59,059 bases of DNA from Yersinia similis (GCF_001053095.1 NZ_CGBP01000028.1:1-59059), one strand, 5' to 3'. Counted from the first letter of the stretch, positions 17,987-27,050 are shown. Notes: generated by a model not told the origin, from the sequence alone. Numbers and translations are program-made.

Positions 17987-18630
17987 ACCCCTTTCACCTT
18001 GAGATTGAAAAGCACGATTACCCATTGCCGTCTGGCGTGGTTATTCCGGCCACTTATCTGGCAGAGGTCATGCACAGCCAGGATCTCTTGACACAGGCTA
18101 ACGCGCAAGCGGCAGAGATACTGCAAGCGGCAGAGCAGGCGCGTTTGTTGCTGCTAGATCAAGCGGCGGAGCAAGCTGATGCACTGACCAGTCAGGCGCG
18201 TGCGCAGATGGAAGCCGCACTGCTAGCACAGCATGTTCGCTGGCTGGTGGGCGCGGAGCAATTGGAGTCGTTACTGATAACCCAAGCTCGCCAACGTATT
18301 TTAGCCGCCATCACGTCAGTGGTAACGACCTGGAGCGGTGAACAATCGATGAGTCAGATTTTGATCCAGCGTCTGGGGGATCAAGTAGAGAAAATGGCAC
18401 AACAAGGCGAATTAACGCTACGGGTTCATCCACAGCACCTGCCTGCGGTGACTACCGCATTGGGGGAACGCCTGCGTTGTGTAGGGGATACGGAGATGGC
18501 CGCAGATCAGGCGCAACTCGGCTCTCCAATGCTGCAACTTACGCTTTCTCTCCACCACCATTTATCTCAACTGGTTCTGTGGCTACAACGGTCGCCAGAT
18601 CTTTTCGATGAAGAGAGTATTTATGAGTAA
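17983..18630 (+). CDS. sctL: T3SS ATPase stator/regulator SctL (SsaK-like)
   Basis: A FliH/YscL-type protein with a long Ala/Gln-rich helical region (about residues 30-85, many A-x-x-A and QA repeats) that would form a coiled coil, and a C-terminal globular part that binds the SctN ATPase. GTG 17983 overlaps the sctK stop as GTGA with GGAG upstream, giving 215 residues. An ATG at 17920 would lie 63 bases inside sctK and is less likely. Confidence 0.87.
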   Translation: MNPFHLEIEKHDYPLPSGVVIPATYLAEVMHSQDLLTQANAQAAEILQAAEQARLLLLDQAAEQADALTSQARAQMEAALLAQHVRWLVGAEQLESLLITQARQRILAAITSVVTTWSGEQSMSQILIQRLGDQVEKMAQQGELTLRVHPQHLPAVTTALGERLRCVGDTEMAADQAQLGSPMLQLTLSLHHHLSQLVLWLQRSPDLFDEESIYE

Positions 18631-20671
18631 GTCAGCACTGGTGCGGGGTTTGACGATGATCACCGCGCGGCAGGATATTTTTTTAGCGGTCATGTTGTTG
18701 GTGGCTGTCTTTATGATGATCTTGCCGTTGCCTACGGTGATGGTGGATTTACTGATCGCCATCAACCTTGCCTTCTCCGTCATGCTCTTAATGATCTCGA
18801 TCTATTTACGTGATCCCCTGGAGTTCTCTGTCTTTCCATCATTACTGTTGATCACCACCCTTTATCGATTGGCATTGACGATCAGCACCACGCGACTGGT
18901 GCTGTTGCAACATGATGCCGGTGAGATTGTCGAGGCATTCGGCCAGTTTGTGGTAGGTGGTAATCTGGCCGTCGGGATGATCATTTTTACTATTATCACG
19001 GTGGTCCAATTTATCGTGATTACCAAAGGTTCAGAGCGGGTTGCTGAGGTTAGTGCGCGCTTCTCACTCGATGGGATGCCGGGTAAGCAGATGAGTATCG
19101 ATGGCGACATGCGTGCTGGTGCGATCGATTCGACCGAAGCTAAACGGCTACGGGAGCGGGTACAAAAAGAGAGCCGCTTATTTGGTGCTATGGACGGTGC
19201 CATGAAGTTTGTTAAAGGGGATGCCATCGCCGGGATCATTATCATTCTGGTTAATATCATTGGCGGTATCACTATTGGTGTGATGCAACACAAGATGTCA
19301 GCGGAAGAGGCGATGAATACCTACGCGGTATTATCGATAGGAGATGGATTGTGCGCCCAAATCCCTTCGTTACTTATCTCTATTACCGCCGGGATTATTG
19401 TTACCCGAGTCCCTGGCAGCAATAAACAGAGTCTGGCGAATGAGTTGGCGGTGCAGGTGGGGCGTCAGCCCGATGCCCTGTGGTTGGCAGCGGCTATTCT
19501 GGCAGTGTTCGCCCTGTTACCCGGCTTCCCGTTCCTGATCTTTATGACTCTGGCAGCCGCTGTTGCGGCCCCGGCTTTTTTACTTTATCGGAAGAACCGC
19601 CGGGTAGCGCAGGATGGTCACGCAAATGGAGGCGGTGAGGAGGGGGTGGCCGCAGGGCAGCTTATGGCACCCGGTGCCGTACCGCTGATGTTGCACTGTG
19701 CCTCAAATTTACATCACCCGCATTTAGGGCGCGATATCGATGGCCTACGCTGGCGCTGGTTTGAACATCTCGGTGTGCCATTGCCCGAGGTGGAGATCCG
19801 CTGTGATCCTACATTGGCGGAAAATACCTTATCAGTGCAGGTGTATCAGGAGCGGGTGCTGGATGTTGTGTTACCGCCCGACAGCTTGTTACTGACACGG
19901 CCTTGCTCATCGTTAGCAACGAACAATCAGGCACTGGGTGCCAGGATGGGGTCATTTGATTGGCTGGATGCTAAACAGGGTATGCAGGCCAGAACCTTGG
20001 GTATCCCTTACGTGGAGGGCCATCAACGGATCATCACCTGTCTGACAAGGGTGTTTGAACGGTACACCGCCGAATTTATCGGCGTACAGGAAACCCGCTA
20101 TCTGATGGATGCCATGGAAGGGCGCTATGGCGAGTTAGTGAAAGAGCTACAACGGCAGATACCCGTCGGTAAAGTGGCTGAAATATTACAACGGCTGGTT
20201 GAGGAAAATATTTCCATTCGTGATTTACGGACTATCTTCGGCGCGTTGGTAGTTTGGGCACCGAAAGAAAAAGATATTGTTATGCTCACCGAATATGTAC
20301 GTATCGCCTTGCGCCGCCATTTGTGCCGTCGCTTCAGTCACAATAAAACATGGATATCGGTATTGCGCCTCGGTGATGGAGTGGAGCACCTGATCCGCGA
20401 CTCTATCCGCCAGACATCAGTAGGCACTTACTCTGCACTGGAGGAGAGGCAATCCCTCTTGATCCTCGACAAAATAAAAACTGCATTTGCTGAAAATCAG
20501 GATGCGGTACTGCTCACCACCCTCGATGTTCGTCGCTTTGTCCGCAAAATTATTGAGCGGGATCTCTTCGTGCTACCGGTACTTTCCTGGCAGGAACTGG
20601 GCGATGAAATGAATCTCAAGGTGGTGGGCACCATTGAATTGATTGGCGATGAACTTGATGAAACTGCCTGA
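18623..20671 (+). CDS. sctV: T3SS export gate SctV (SsaV-like)
   Basis: A 682-residue member of the FlhA/LcrD/InvA (FHIPEP) family. The N-terminal half has about eight transmembrane helices and the cytoplasmic FHIPEP loop ([34 protein letters not shown]). The C-terminal half is the nonameric cytoplasmic ring that takes substrates from chaperones. ATG 18623 has AAGAGAG upstream and overlaps the sctL stop; ATG 18608 is the longer alternative. In SPI-2 the genes ssaL and ssaM lie before ssaV; both are absent here, since sctV directly overlaps sctL. Confidence 0.95.
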   Translation: MSKSALVRGLTMITARQDIFLAVMLLVAVFMMILPLPTVMVDLLIAINLAFSVMLLMISIYLRDPLEFSVFPSLLLITTLYRLALTISTTRLVLLQHDAGEIVEAFGQFVVGGNLAVGMIIFTIITVVQFIVITKGSERVAEVSARFSLDGMPGKQMSIDGDMRAGAIDSTEAKRLRERVQKESRLFGAMDGAMKFVKGDAIAGIIIILVNIIGGITIGVMQHKMSAEEAMNTYAVLSIGDGLCAQIPSLLISITAGIIVTRVPGSNKQSLANELAVQVGRQPDALWLAAAILAVFALLPGFPFLIFMTLAAAVAAPAFLLYRKNRRVAQDGHANGGGEEGVAAGQLMAPGAVPLMLHCASNLHHPHLGRDIDGLRWRWFEHLGVPLPEVEIRCDPTLAENTLSVQVYQERVLDVVLPPDSLLLTRPCSSLATNNQALGARMGSFDWLDAKQGMQARTLGIPYVEGHQRIITCLTRVFERYTAEFIGVQETRYLMDAMEGRYGELVKELQRQIPVGKVAEILQRLVEENISIRDLRTIFGALVVWAPKEKDIVMLTEYVRIALRRHLCRRFSHNKTWISVLRLGDGVEHLIRDSIRQTSVGTYSALEERQSLLILDKIKTAFAENQDAVLLTTLDVRRFVRKIIERDLFVLPVLSWQELGDEMNLKVVGTIELIGDELDETA

Positions 20672-21995
20672 TATCGCGCGGTTAACCCCCCGCCTGCAAC
20701 AACAACTCACATTACCGTCTGTGCCACCGGAAGGCTTGCGTTACCGTGGGCCAATTGTGGAAATTGGTCCGACCCTGTTGCGAGCCTGCCTACCCGATGT
20801 GGCGCAAGGCGAATTATGCCGGATTGAACCGCAAGGAATGTTGGCTGAAGTGGTATCAATTGAGCAGAACATGGCCTTGTTATCCCCGTTTGCCTCTTCA
20901 GATGGCCTGCGCTGTGGGCAATGGGTGACGCCACTTGGACACATGCACCGGGTACAGGTAGGGGCTGATTTGGCCGGACGGATCCTGGATGGATTAGGTG
21001 CTCCGATAGATGGCGGCCCCCCGCTGACGGGGCAGTGGCGTGAACTGGATTGCCCTCCTCCCAGCCCACTAACCCGCCAGCCGGTAGAGCAAATGCTGAC
21101 CACCGGGATCCGCGCGATTGATGGGATATTGAGCTGTGGCGAGGGCCAGCGTATTGGTATTTTTGCCGCTGCTGGCGTTGGGAAAAGTACTTTATTGAGC
21201 ATGTTATGTGCTGATAGTGCGGCTGATGTGATGGTACTGGCACTGATTGGTGAGCGTGGGCGGGAGGTGCGCGAATTTCTTGAACAGGTGCTGACTCCGG
21301 AGGCTCGTGCGCGCACCGTGGTGGTGGTGGCGACCTCTGACCGGCCAGCATTGGAGCGGTTGAAGGGGCTGTCTACTGCCACCACGGTGGCGGAGTATTT
21401 TCGCGAACGTGGATTGAAGGTGTTGTTACTGGCGGATTCACTGACCCGCTATGCCCGTGCCGCCCGTGAAATTGGTCTGGCGGCAGGCGAGCCACCGGCT
21501 GCTGGCAGTTTCCCCCCAAGTGTTTTTGCCAACTTACCCCGCCTGTTGGAGCGAACGGGTAACAGTGATCGCGGCAGCATTACGGCTTTTTACACCGTGC
21601 TGGTGGAGGGAGATGACATGAATGAACCGGTAGCCGATGAAGTGCGTTCGCTGTTGGATGGGCACATCGTTTTATCACGACGGTTGGCCGGGGCCGGGCA
21701 TTATCCGGCAATTGATATTGCCGCCAGCGTCAGCCGTATCATGCCGCAAATCGTCAGTGCCGGACAGTTGGCGATGGCACAAAAACTGCGGCGGATGCTG
21801 GCCTGTTATCAGGAGATCGAGCTGTTGGTGCAGATTGGTGAATATCAGGCAGGAGAAGACCCACAGGCTGATGAAGCTTTACAACGTTATCCGGCAATAT
21901 GCGCCTTTTTACAACAAGACCACACCCTATCGCGTGACCCAAATACCGCCCATCTTGATGCCACTCTGGAACACCTGGCGCAGGTTGTCGGTTGA
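20649..21995 (+). CDS. sctN: T3SS ATPase SctN (SsaN-like)
   Basis: A 448-residue F1/FliI-type ATPase that unfolds and detaches substrates at the base of the machine. The Walker A loop AAAGVGKST lies near residues 173-181, Walker B in [15 protein letters not shown] near 258, and [10 protein letters not shown] is the conserved post-Walker segment. ATG 20649 is chosen; TTG 20643 and ATG 20658 are alternatives. It overlaps sctV by about 23 bases, so the genes are tightly coupled. Confidence 0.95.
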   Translation: MNLMKLPDIARLTPRLQQQLTLPSVPPEGLRYRGPIVEIGPTLLRACLPDVAQGELCRIEPQGMLAEVVSIEQNMALLSPFASSDGLRCGQWVTPLGHMHRVQVGADLAGRILDGLGAPIDGGPPLTGQWRELDCPPPSPLTRQPVEQMLTTGIRAIDGILSCGEGQRIGIFAAAGVGKSTLLSMLCADSAADVMVLALIGERGREVREFLEQVLTPEARARTVVVVATSDRPALERLKGLSTATTVAEYFRERGLKVLLLADSLTRYARAAREIGLAAGEPPAAGSFPPSVFANLPRLLERTGNSDRGSITAFYTVLVEGDDMNEPVADEVRSLLDGHIVLSRRLAGAGHYPAIDIAASVSRIMPQIVSAGQLAMAQKLRRMLACYQEIELLVQIGEYQAGEDPQADEALQRYPAICAFLQQDHTLSRDPNTAHLDATLEHLAQVVG

Positions 21996-22435
21996 ATCGC
22001 TCGCAACAGCAGCAATTACAACAACAGATGCTACAACGCCTGTTGGCGCTACGGCAGCGGCAGGAACGGCGGTTACGCCAGCAACTGGTACAACTGCGGC
22101 GTGAACAACAGCAACAGGAGCAGCAACTGGAAAATGGCCGTCGCCTGCATCAACAACTTTGCCAACAGCTACAACAGCTTGCGCAATGGTGCGGCATGCT
22201 GACCCCGCGAGAGGCGGATGAGCAAAAAGTAGTATTACGGCAGGCGGTGTATCAGGCGGAACGGCAGGCGGTGTATCAGGCGGAACGGCAGGCGCAAAAA
22301 CAGCTAAATGCATGGGTGGTACAAGGGCGGCAACAGGTCAGTGCCATTGAGCTACAACAGGCGCGGTTACGGCGTAATCAGCGTGAACAGGAAAAATTAC
22401 GGATGCTGACAGAAGATGAGTCGAATCGATATTGA
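21992..22435 (+). CDS. sctO: T3SS stalk protein SctO (SsaO-like)
   Basis: A 147-residue protein of the YscO/FliJ type: almost entirely charged and Gln/Arg-rich coiled coil, the shape expected of the stalk between SctN and SctV. It starts with TTG 21992, overlapping the sctN stop as TTGA. A perfect 24-base tandem duplication at 22241-22288 repeats eight residues (QAVYQAER) without breaking the frame. Order identifies the family better than sequence does. Confidence 0.8.
   Translation: MNRSQQQQLQQQMLQRLLALRQRQERRLRQQLVQLRREQQQQEQQLENGRRLHQQLCQQLQQLAQWCGMLTPREADEQKVVLRQAVYQAERQAVYQAERQAQKQLNAWVVQGRQQVSAIELQQARLRRNQREQEKLRMLTEDESNRY
22241..22288 (+). repeat. Perfect 24-bp tandem duplication inside sctO
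   Basis: Two identical 24-base units, 22241-22264 and 22265-22288, begin CAGGCGGTGTATC. The length is a multiple of three, so the protein gains eight residues, just over one heptad, in the coiled coil. Copy number could vary between strains by slippage. Confidence 0.95.
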
Positions 22436-22814
22436 GGGCGCGTTACCGCCACTAAGAGAACGAGGCTATTCAGAAGAGCGGCCAGCACATTGGGATCATG
22501 AGAGGCAACGTCAGCAGTTTGCTCGCTGTTTCTCATCTCCCTTACCCCGGATGCAAAACATAGCGTGTACCGTTGCTGGGTATGATGATAACAGCCTGAT
22601 GGAGACGCATTATCGTATCGTTAGTGGGCCGCTATGTGGGACGAAAATCAGTGTCAGCATGACGGCTCACGGGTTACGTATCGTGCTCAGTAATACAGAT
22701 AGCAAACTGATTGAACGCTTACAGCGCATACAAAACCGCTGGCAGCGGCAACTGCATCAGGTAGGGTTCCCGTGTCTACTGGAGGTCACTTGTGTTGACG
22801 AATCTGACGCCTGA
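22416..22814 (+). CDS. sctP: T3SS needle-length/substrate-switch protein SctP (SsaP-like)
   Basis: A 132-residue protein with a C-terminal region containing SVSMTAHGLRIVLSN, similar in pattern to the substrate-specificity-switch domain of SpaN/YscP/SsaP proteins. SsaP of SPI-2 is of nearly this size, so the short ruler is normal for the subtype. It overlaps sctO by 20 bases and sctQ by 23. Confidence 0.75.
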   Translation: MSRIDIEGALPPLRERGYSEERPAHWDHERQRQQFARCFSSPLPRMQNIACTVAGYDDNSLMETHYRIVSGPLCGTKISVSMTAHGLRIVLSNTDSKLIERLQRIQNRWQRQLHQVGFPCLLEVTCVDESDA

Positions 22815-23754
22815 GTTACTCGCCCTTAGTACATTGATCGGTAGTGGCCGACATACCGCAGGGGTGTCCGTAGCCTTGATGGAAGTTGACGGGGAGGGTG
22901 TTTATCTGCCGCTACACTATGGCGGCCAAGAGTGTGGATTGTGGCTATCACAATCCTGTTGGCAGCACTGGCTGGACACGACGCTGGCAACCGATAACCC
23001 CCGGTTGTTGACAGCAGAGTTAGTGATAGCAATGGCCAATTGGGCCGTCACCCCATTGTTAGCGCCGTTTGCAGATCTGGTGGCATTGGCCGAGCCACCA
23101 CAGAAGAGATCACTGCCAATGCAGTGGGCCGTGACGGTGGCTTTCGAGCTGGAAGAACAGCAGATTACCGGTGTACTGCTGGATTGGCCGCAGGCGGCGT
23201 TGGCAGACACCTTGTCTCATTGGCCGCGTGAAGCGGTCATTGCCCCCGATTTTCCGTGGCAATCTGGATTGGTGGCGGGGTGGTGCCGCTTATCATTGCG
23301 TCAATTACGGCAGTTAGGGCCGGGCGATGGTTTACGCCTCTCTATGGCGGCGGAATTGGATGAAGAGGCGTGCTGGTTATGGCACTACGCATCGCCACAA
23401 ATTTATATCAAGCTAGAGGATGGGAACAAAATGACAGTTCAGCAGATTAATGAAGATAGTGACCCGCTGGTCTGCGGCAACACCGCTGAATCACCGCCTT
23501 TGGTAGCCGTACAACTTGAGGATTTACCACAAACGTTGGTGATGGAAATTGGTCGTTTGACCTTGCCACTGAGTGATATCAAACAACTTGCGGTTGGTCA
23601 GACGCTGGCGTGCCAAACCCACTGTTATGGTGAGGTAAATATCCGCCTGCATGGGCAATCTGTTGGCCGCGGCAGTTTACTCCGTTGCGATGAACAACTG
23701 GTGGTCAGAATTGCGCAATGGGGATTACAAAATGACGAAAAAGTCATGGAATGA
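22792..23754 (+). CDS. sctQ: T3SS cytoplasmic C-ring/sorting platform SctQ (SsaQ-like)
   Basis: A 320-residue SpoA-domain protein (FliM/FliN type). GTG 22792 has GGAGG six bases upstream, a strong match. The C-terminal SpoA domain (about 235-315) has the pattern LPQTLVMEIGRLTLPLSDIKQLAVGQ and ends in GLQNDEKVME. It forms the pods that recruit SctL, SctN and chaperone-bound substrates. An internal start at 23431 probably makes a second short product (see separate entry). The stop overlaps an upstream extension of sctR. Confidence 0.9.
   Translation: MLTNLTPELLALSTLIGSGRHTAGVSVALMEVDGEGVYLPLHYGGQECGLWLSQSCWQHWLDTTLATDNPRLLTAELVIAMANWAVTPLLAPFADLVALAEPPQKRSLPMQWAVTVAFELEEQQITGVLLDWPQAALADTLSHWPREAVIAPDFPWQSGLVAGWCRLSLRQLRQLGPGDGLRLSMAAELDEEACWLWHYASPQIYIKLEDGNKMTVQQINEDSDPLVCGNTAESPPLVAVQLEDLPQTLVMEIGRLTLPLSDIKQLAVGQTLACQTHCYGEVNIRLHGQSVGRGSLLRCDEQLVVRIAQWGLQNDEKVME
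23431..23754 (+). CDS. Probable internal translation product SctQ-S
   Basis: Within sctQ, ATG 23431 is preceded by AGAGGATGGGAACAAA, which holds a GAGG-type ribosome site at suitable distance. It would give a 107-residue protein that is exactly the C-terminal SpoA domain. SsaQ of Salmonella and YscQ of Yersinia are known to make such a short form, which joins the full-length protein; the Salmonella one has nearly the same size. Its production here is inferred from this layout. Confidence 0.7.
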   Translation: MTVQQINEDSDPLVCGNTAESPPLVAVQLEDLPQTLVMEIGRLTLPLSDIKQLAVGQTLACQTHCYGEVNIRLHGQSVGRGSLLRCDEQLVVRIAQWGLQNDEKVME

Positions 23755-23821
23755 CAAGGTTAGGGTCATCACCTGATACCCCTGAAAGGAGGGGGAGGAC
23801 AATACTGTCCGTCTTGTTTTT

Positions 23822-23875
23822 ATGCGAAACAGCTTACTTTTTATATGAAACAGATTACTTATATGAAACAGATCA
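23822..23875 (+). repeat. Short direct repeats just upstream of sctR
   Basis: The motif ATATGAAACAGAT occurs twice (about 23844-23856 and 23861-23873), and a third, imperfect copy (ATGCGAAACAG) stands before them. They lie in the 120 bases between the sctQ stop and the sctR start and end right at the start codon, so they may affect ribosome access or mark local slippage. Confidence 0.7.
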
Positions 23876-23876
23876 C

Positions 23877-24527
23877 ATGGAATTACTGAATTCATCTTAT
23901 CAATTGATCGCCCTGCTTTTCATGCTGTCAGTGTTACCTTTGCTGGTGGTTATGGGGACCGCGTTCCTTAAGTTATCGGTGGTTTTTTCGTTGTTACGCA
24001 ATGCGCTAGGTGTTCAACAAGTGCCCCCTAATATTGCTATTTACGGGCTGGCGCTGGTGCTGACTATTTTTATCATGGCACCGGTTGGTTTAGATGTTCA
24101 GGAGCGCTTGCAAAATGAAGTGCTGTCCAACGACATAGGCGCATTAGCGCACCAAATTGATCAAAATGCGCTGGTGCCCTATCGCGATTTTTTACAGCGC
24201 AATACTGATACTGAGCAAGTCACTTTTTTTAACGATATTGTGCAGAATAAGTGGCCTGAACGTTACCGTGATAGCGTCAAACCCGATTCATTGCTGATAT
24301 TAATGCCAGCCTTTACCCTCAGTCAGCTTAATGAAGCGTTTAAAATCGGCCTGTTACTTTTTTTACCTTTTGTCGCCATCGATTTGATTGTATCCAACAT
24401 CTTGCTGGCGATGGGCATGATGATGGTGTCACCCATGACCCTGTCATTGCCGTTTAAATTGTTGGTTTTCGTCCTGGTGGATGGCTGGTCATTGGTTCTC
24501 GGACAGCTTGTAGGTTCCTATTTATGA
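23877..24527 (+). CDS. sctR: T3SS export apparatus SctR (SsaR-like)
   Basis: A 216-residue FliP/YscR family membrane protein, core of the export gate. The motif VMGTAFLKLSVVFSLLRNALG near the start and the C-terminal MGMMMVSPMTLSLPFKLLVFVLVDGW are typical. ATG 23877 gives the length of SsaR (215). The same frame is open from 23751, but those 42 residues include an imperfect DNA repeat and no family similarity. Four-base overlap with sctS. Confidence 0.94.
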   Translation: MELLNSSYQLIALLFMLSVLPLLVVMGTAFLKLSVVFSLLRNALGVQQVPPNIAIYGLALVLTIFIMAPVGLDVQERLQNEVLSNDIGALAHQIDQNALVPYRDFLQRNTDTEQVTFFNDIVQNKWPERYRDSVKPDSLLILMPAFTLSQLNEAFKIGLLLFLPFVAIDLIVSNILLAMGMMMVSPMTLSLPFKLLVFVLVDGWSLVLGQLVGSYL

Positions 24528-24805
24528 GCAGCCACCACGAGAATGCCATTATTATTCATTTGGCCACTGAGTTGTTATGGCTGGTTTTACTCCTCTCTTT
24601 ACCTGTGGTGGTGGTGGCTTCCACGGTTGGGCTGGTGATTAGCCTTGTTCAGGCACTGACCCAAATACAGGATCAAACCCTACAATTTTTGATTAAGTTG
24701 TTAGCGGTATCAGCCACATTACTGATGACCTACCATTGGATGGGGGCGACATTGCTGAATTATACCCAGCAGAGTTTTTTGCATATAACCAGTATGCGGC
24801 CCTGA
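24524..24805 (+). CDS. sctS: T3SS export apparatus SctS (SsaS-like)
   Basis: A 93-residue FliQ/YscS family protein with two long hydrophobic hairpin helices (about 13-43 and 53-78) joined by LTQIQDQTLQFLIK, the family signature. It packs around SctR in the export gate. It overlaps sctR by four bases, and the next gene starts one base after its stop. Confidence 0.94.
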   Translation: MSSHHENAIIIHLATELLWLVLLLSLPVVVVASTVGLVISLVQALTQIQDQTLQFLIKLLAVSATLLMTYHWMGATLLNYTQQSFLHITSMRP

Positions 24806-24806
24806 G

Positions 24807-25601
24807 ATGACTGACGTCCTGCCCGGTCTGACTGCACTCGCATTAGCCATGATGCGGCCCTATGGCATATTACTGATATTACCGCTGTTTACCGCCCGCA
24901 GTTTGGGAAGCAGTTTATTGCGTAATGGCTTGATTTTTGCCATCGCGCTGCCAGTAACGCCGCTATTTTTATCCGCACCAATAATCGCCAATAGTAGCCC
25001 GGCAACCTGGATTGGGGTGTTATGCACTGAGCTATTAATTGGAGTGGTGATGGGGTTTGTCGCCGCATTGCCTTTCTGGGCTATGAATATGGCCGGTTTC
25101 CTGATCGATACCTTACGCGGGGCAACGATGTCCACGCTATTTAACCCCGGTATGGGCGTCGAATCCTCCCTTTTTGGCGTTCTGTTTACCCATATATTAA
25201 CGGTGCTGTTCCTGATCTCCGGCGGTTTTAATCGGGTGTTGGCGGCGCTGTACAACTCGTACGATAGCTTACCCATCGGCCAGGGGATACAGCCTGCTGC
25301 AGATCTATTACTCTTTCTGCAAACTGAGTGGCAGATGATGTTTGAGCTTGGTTTATGCTTTGCATTACCGGCACTGCTGGTCATGGTGTTGGCTGATTTA
25401 TCTTTGGGATTAATTAACCGCTCGGCTCGGCAACTGAATGTCTTTTTTCTGGCAATGCCGATTAAAAGCGCACTGGCACTCTTTCTATTATTGATCAGCC
25501 TGCCTTATGGCCTGCATCATTATCTGGCCCGCATTAGCGATACTGAACAGAAAATTGGCACGTTGATCCCGTTGATTAAGGGGGGAAGCGATGGCCACTG
25601 A
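24807..25601 (+). CDS. sctT: T3SS export apparatus SctT (SsaT-like)
   Basis: A 264-residue FliR/YscT family membrane protein with about six transmembrane helices. Recognisable features are ELLIGVVMGFVAALPFWAMNMAGFLID and ALLVMVLADLSLGLINRSARQLNVFFLAMPIKS, the FliR-type helices that complete the SctRST helical gate. It overlaps sctU by eleven bases. Confidence 0.94.
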   Translation: MTDVLPGLTALALAMMRPYGILLILPLFTARSLGSSLLRNGLIFAIALPVTPLFLSAPIIANSSPATWIGVLCTELLIGVVMGFVAALPFWAMNMAGFLIDTLRGATMSTLFNPGMGVESSLFGVLFTHILTVLFLISGGFNRVLAALYNSYDSLPIGQGIQPAADLLLFLQTEWQMMFELGLCFALPALLVMVLADLSLGLINRSARQLNVFFLAMPIKSALALFLLLISLPYGLHHYLARISDTEQKIGTLIPLIKGGSDGH

Positions 25602-26658
25602 AAAGAATGAAAAGCCCACGCCCAAGCGCCTTAAGGAAGCCAAAGAAAAAGGGCAGGTAGTCAAAAGTGTTGAGATAACCTCCGGCGTACAGTTGGTGGC
25701 GCTGGTTATCTACTTTTTACTGACAGGATATAGTTTGGTCGAGCAGGCAAAAACCTTGATCCGCAGTTCAATCGTACAACTACAGCAACCATTCACCCTG
25801 GCTTTAACCCGTATCGGTGCCGAGTGTATGGAAGTCTTGATGCATATCGTGGTGGTATTAGGGGGGGCACTGATCGTGGTCACCATTATTGCCGGTATTG
25901 CTCAGGTTGGGCCGCTGTTGGCGACCAAAGCGTTATCGTTTAAAGGTGAACGAATTAACCCCATTCAGAATGCCAAACAACTTTTTTCATTGCACAGCTT
26001 GTTTGAGCTGATGAAGTCATTATTAAAAGTAGGTGTACTAACCCTGATTTTTGGTTACTTATTGATGCAATATGCGCCCTCTTTTGGTTATTTGACCCAC
26101 TGTGGCAGTCGCTGTGCTTTCCCGGTCTTTTCGACACTAATGGGGTGGTTATTAGGCTCACTGATTGCCTGCTATCTGGTTTTTTCACTGATGGATTATG
26201 CTTTTCAGCGCTATACCATCATGAAACAGCTGAAAATGTCCCATGATGAGGTCAAGCGGGAGCATAAAGACAGTAATGGGGATCCGCACATTAAGCAGAA
26301 GCGGCGGCAGCTACAGCATGAAGTACAAAGTGGTAGTTTTGCCACTAACGTGCGCCGTTCCACCGCGGTAGTCCGTAATCCGACACATTTTGCCGTTTGT
26401 CTGATTTATCATCCTGAAGATACTCCGCTACCGATAGTGATTGAAAAAGGTCATGATGAGCAGGCTGCATTGATTGTGAGCCTCGCAGAGCAGAGCGGCA
26501 TCCCTGTGGTAGAAAACATTGCGCTGGCGCGCGCATTACACCGTGATGTTGCTTGTGGTGACACCATCCCAGAACAATTCTTCGAGCCGGTTGCTGCGCT
26601 TCTACGCATGGCATTGGAGCTGGATTATCAGCAATCAAATGATGATCCGCAGAGCTAG
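25591..26658 (+). CDS. sctU: T3SS switch protein SctU (SsaU-like)
   Basis: A 355-residue FlhB/YscU family protein: an N-terminal motif EKPTPKRLKEAKEKGQV, four transmembrane helices, then a cytoplasmic autocleavage domain with the intact site NPTH at residues 263-266. Cleavage between Asn and Pro switches export from needle parts to later substrates. It is the last gene of the machine; a hairpin terminator follows about 100 bases later. An intact NPTH site argues that the apparatus is under selection. Confidence 0.95.
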   Translation: MATEKNEKPTPKRLKEAKEKGQVVKSVEITSGVQLVALVIYFLLTGYSLVEQAKTLIRSSIVQLQQPFTLALTRIGAECMEVLMHIVVVLGGALIVVTIIAGIAQVGPLLATKALSFKGERINPIQNAKQLFSLHSLFELMKSLLKVGVLTLIFGYLLMQYAPSFGYLTHCGSRCAFPVFSTLMGWLLGSLIACYLVFSLMDYAFQRYTIMKQLKMSHDEVKREHKDSNGDPHIKQKRRQLQHEVQSGSFATNVRRSTAVVRNPTHFAVCLIYHPEDTPLPIVIEKGHDEQAALIVSLAEQSGIPVVENIALARALHRDVACGDTIPEQFFEPVAALLRMALELDYQQSNDDPQS

Positions 26659-26761
26659 CTGACCCCCGATATACCCCCGTCATTCAATAATATTGACCAT
26701 TCCGGCGTAACATTTGAGTAACATCTAAATTATGCAATATCGATCTTTATTATGTGAATAA

Positions 26762-26791
26762 TTGGCTTATTATATAAGCCAATTTTCTCTG
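26762..26791 (+). terminator. Terminator after sctU, copy 1 (left target-site duplication)
   Basis: TTGGCTTAT and ATAAGCCAA form a perfect nine-base stem with a TAT loop, followed by TTTTCTCTG. The 30-base segment is repeated exactly at 26958-26987, on the other side of the YPAL element, and probably was the original sctU terminator. Confidence 0.85.
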
Positions 26792-26957
26792 AGGTTATTG
26801 ACAAAGTGCCCGCGACGGAGAGAACAGGCAGATCGTAAAGACGCCGTAAATACATCCATGTAGGCTCGAGCCGCGCCATCCTTGGCGCGGACGCTTTACT
26901 CCTCTGCCTATCCTCACCGTTCAAGATCACGTCATCGGGGTTTGTCAGCAGTCTGAG
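26792..26957. mobile_element. Complete YPAL-type palindromic miniature insertion
   Basis: A 166-base segment that folds back on itself: its left arm (..TTGACAAAG.., GGCAG, TAAAG, CTCGAGCCGCGCC) is complementary to its right arm (CTTTACTCCTCTGCC.., TTTGTCAGC). The centre holds GGCTCGAGCC and GGCGCGGACGC. It is bounded by identical 30-base copies of a terminator hairpin. Size, palindromic form, target duplication and insertion into a terminator are the published traits of YPAL elements in Yersinia. It encodes no protein and must have been moved in trans. Confidence 0.88.
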
Positions 26958-26987
26958 TTGGCTTATTATATAAGCCAATTTTCTCTG
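26958..26987 (+). terminator. Terminator after sctU, copy 2 (right target-site duplication)
   Basis: Exact copy of the 30-base hairpin-plus-T-run segment at 26762-26791. Because both copies are complete, read-through of the first would meet the YPAL hairpin and then a second terminator before yedE. Confidence 0.85.
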
Positions 26988-27050
26988 TTACCTTTTATAC
27001 CTTGATATTATTAATATTATAGGTAGCAGCCTGTGTTTGGAGGTGCCGAT

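Noticed and set aside
20707-21385. Two 214-residue open frames on the minus strand across sctN
   Set aside because: They are opposite-strand reflections of the GC-rich sctN gene, which is strongly supported by ATPase motifs; their sequences are rich in Pro, Ser and Arg without domain pattern.
21927-22313. Minus-strand frame with Val-Pro-Pro-Asp-Thr-Pro repeats
   Set aside because: The repeats come from the Gln/Arg-rich sctO gene and its 24-base duplication read on the other strand.
26762-26987. A pair of 30-base direct repeats read as a small CRISPR array
   Set aside because: Only two repeats, each a terminator hairpin, and the 166 bases between form one large palindrome; no cas genes are near. 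A target-site duplication explains it better.
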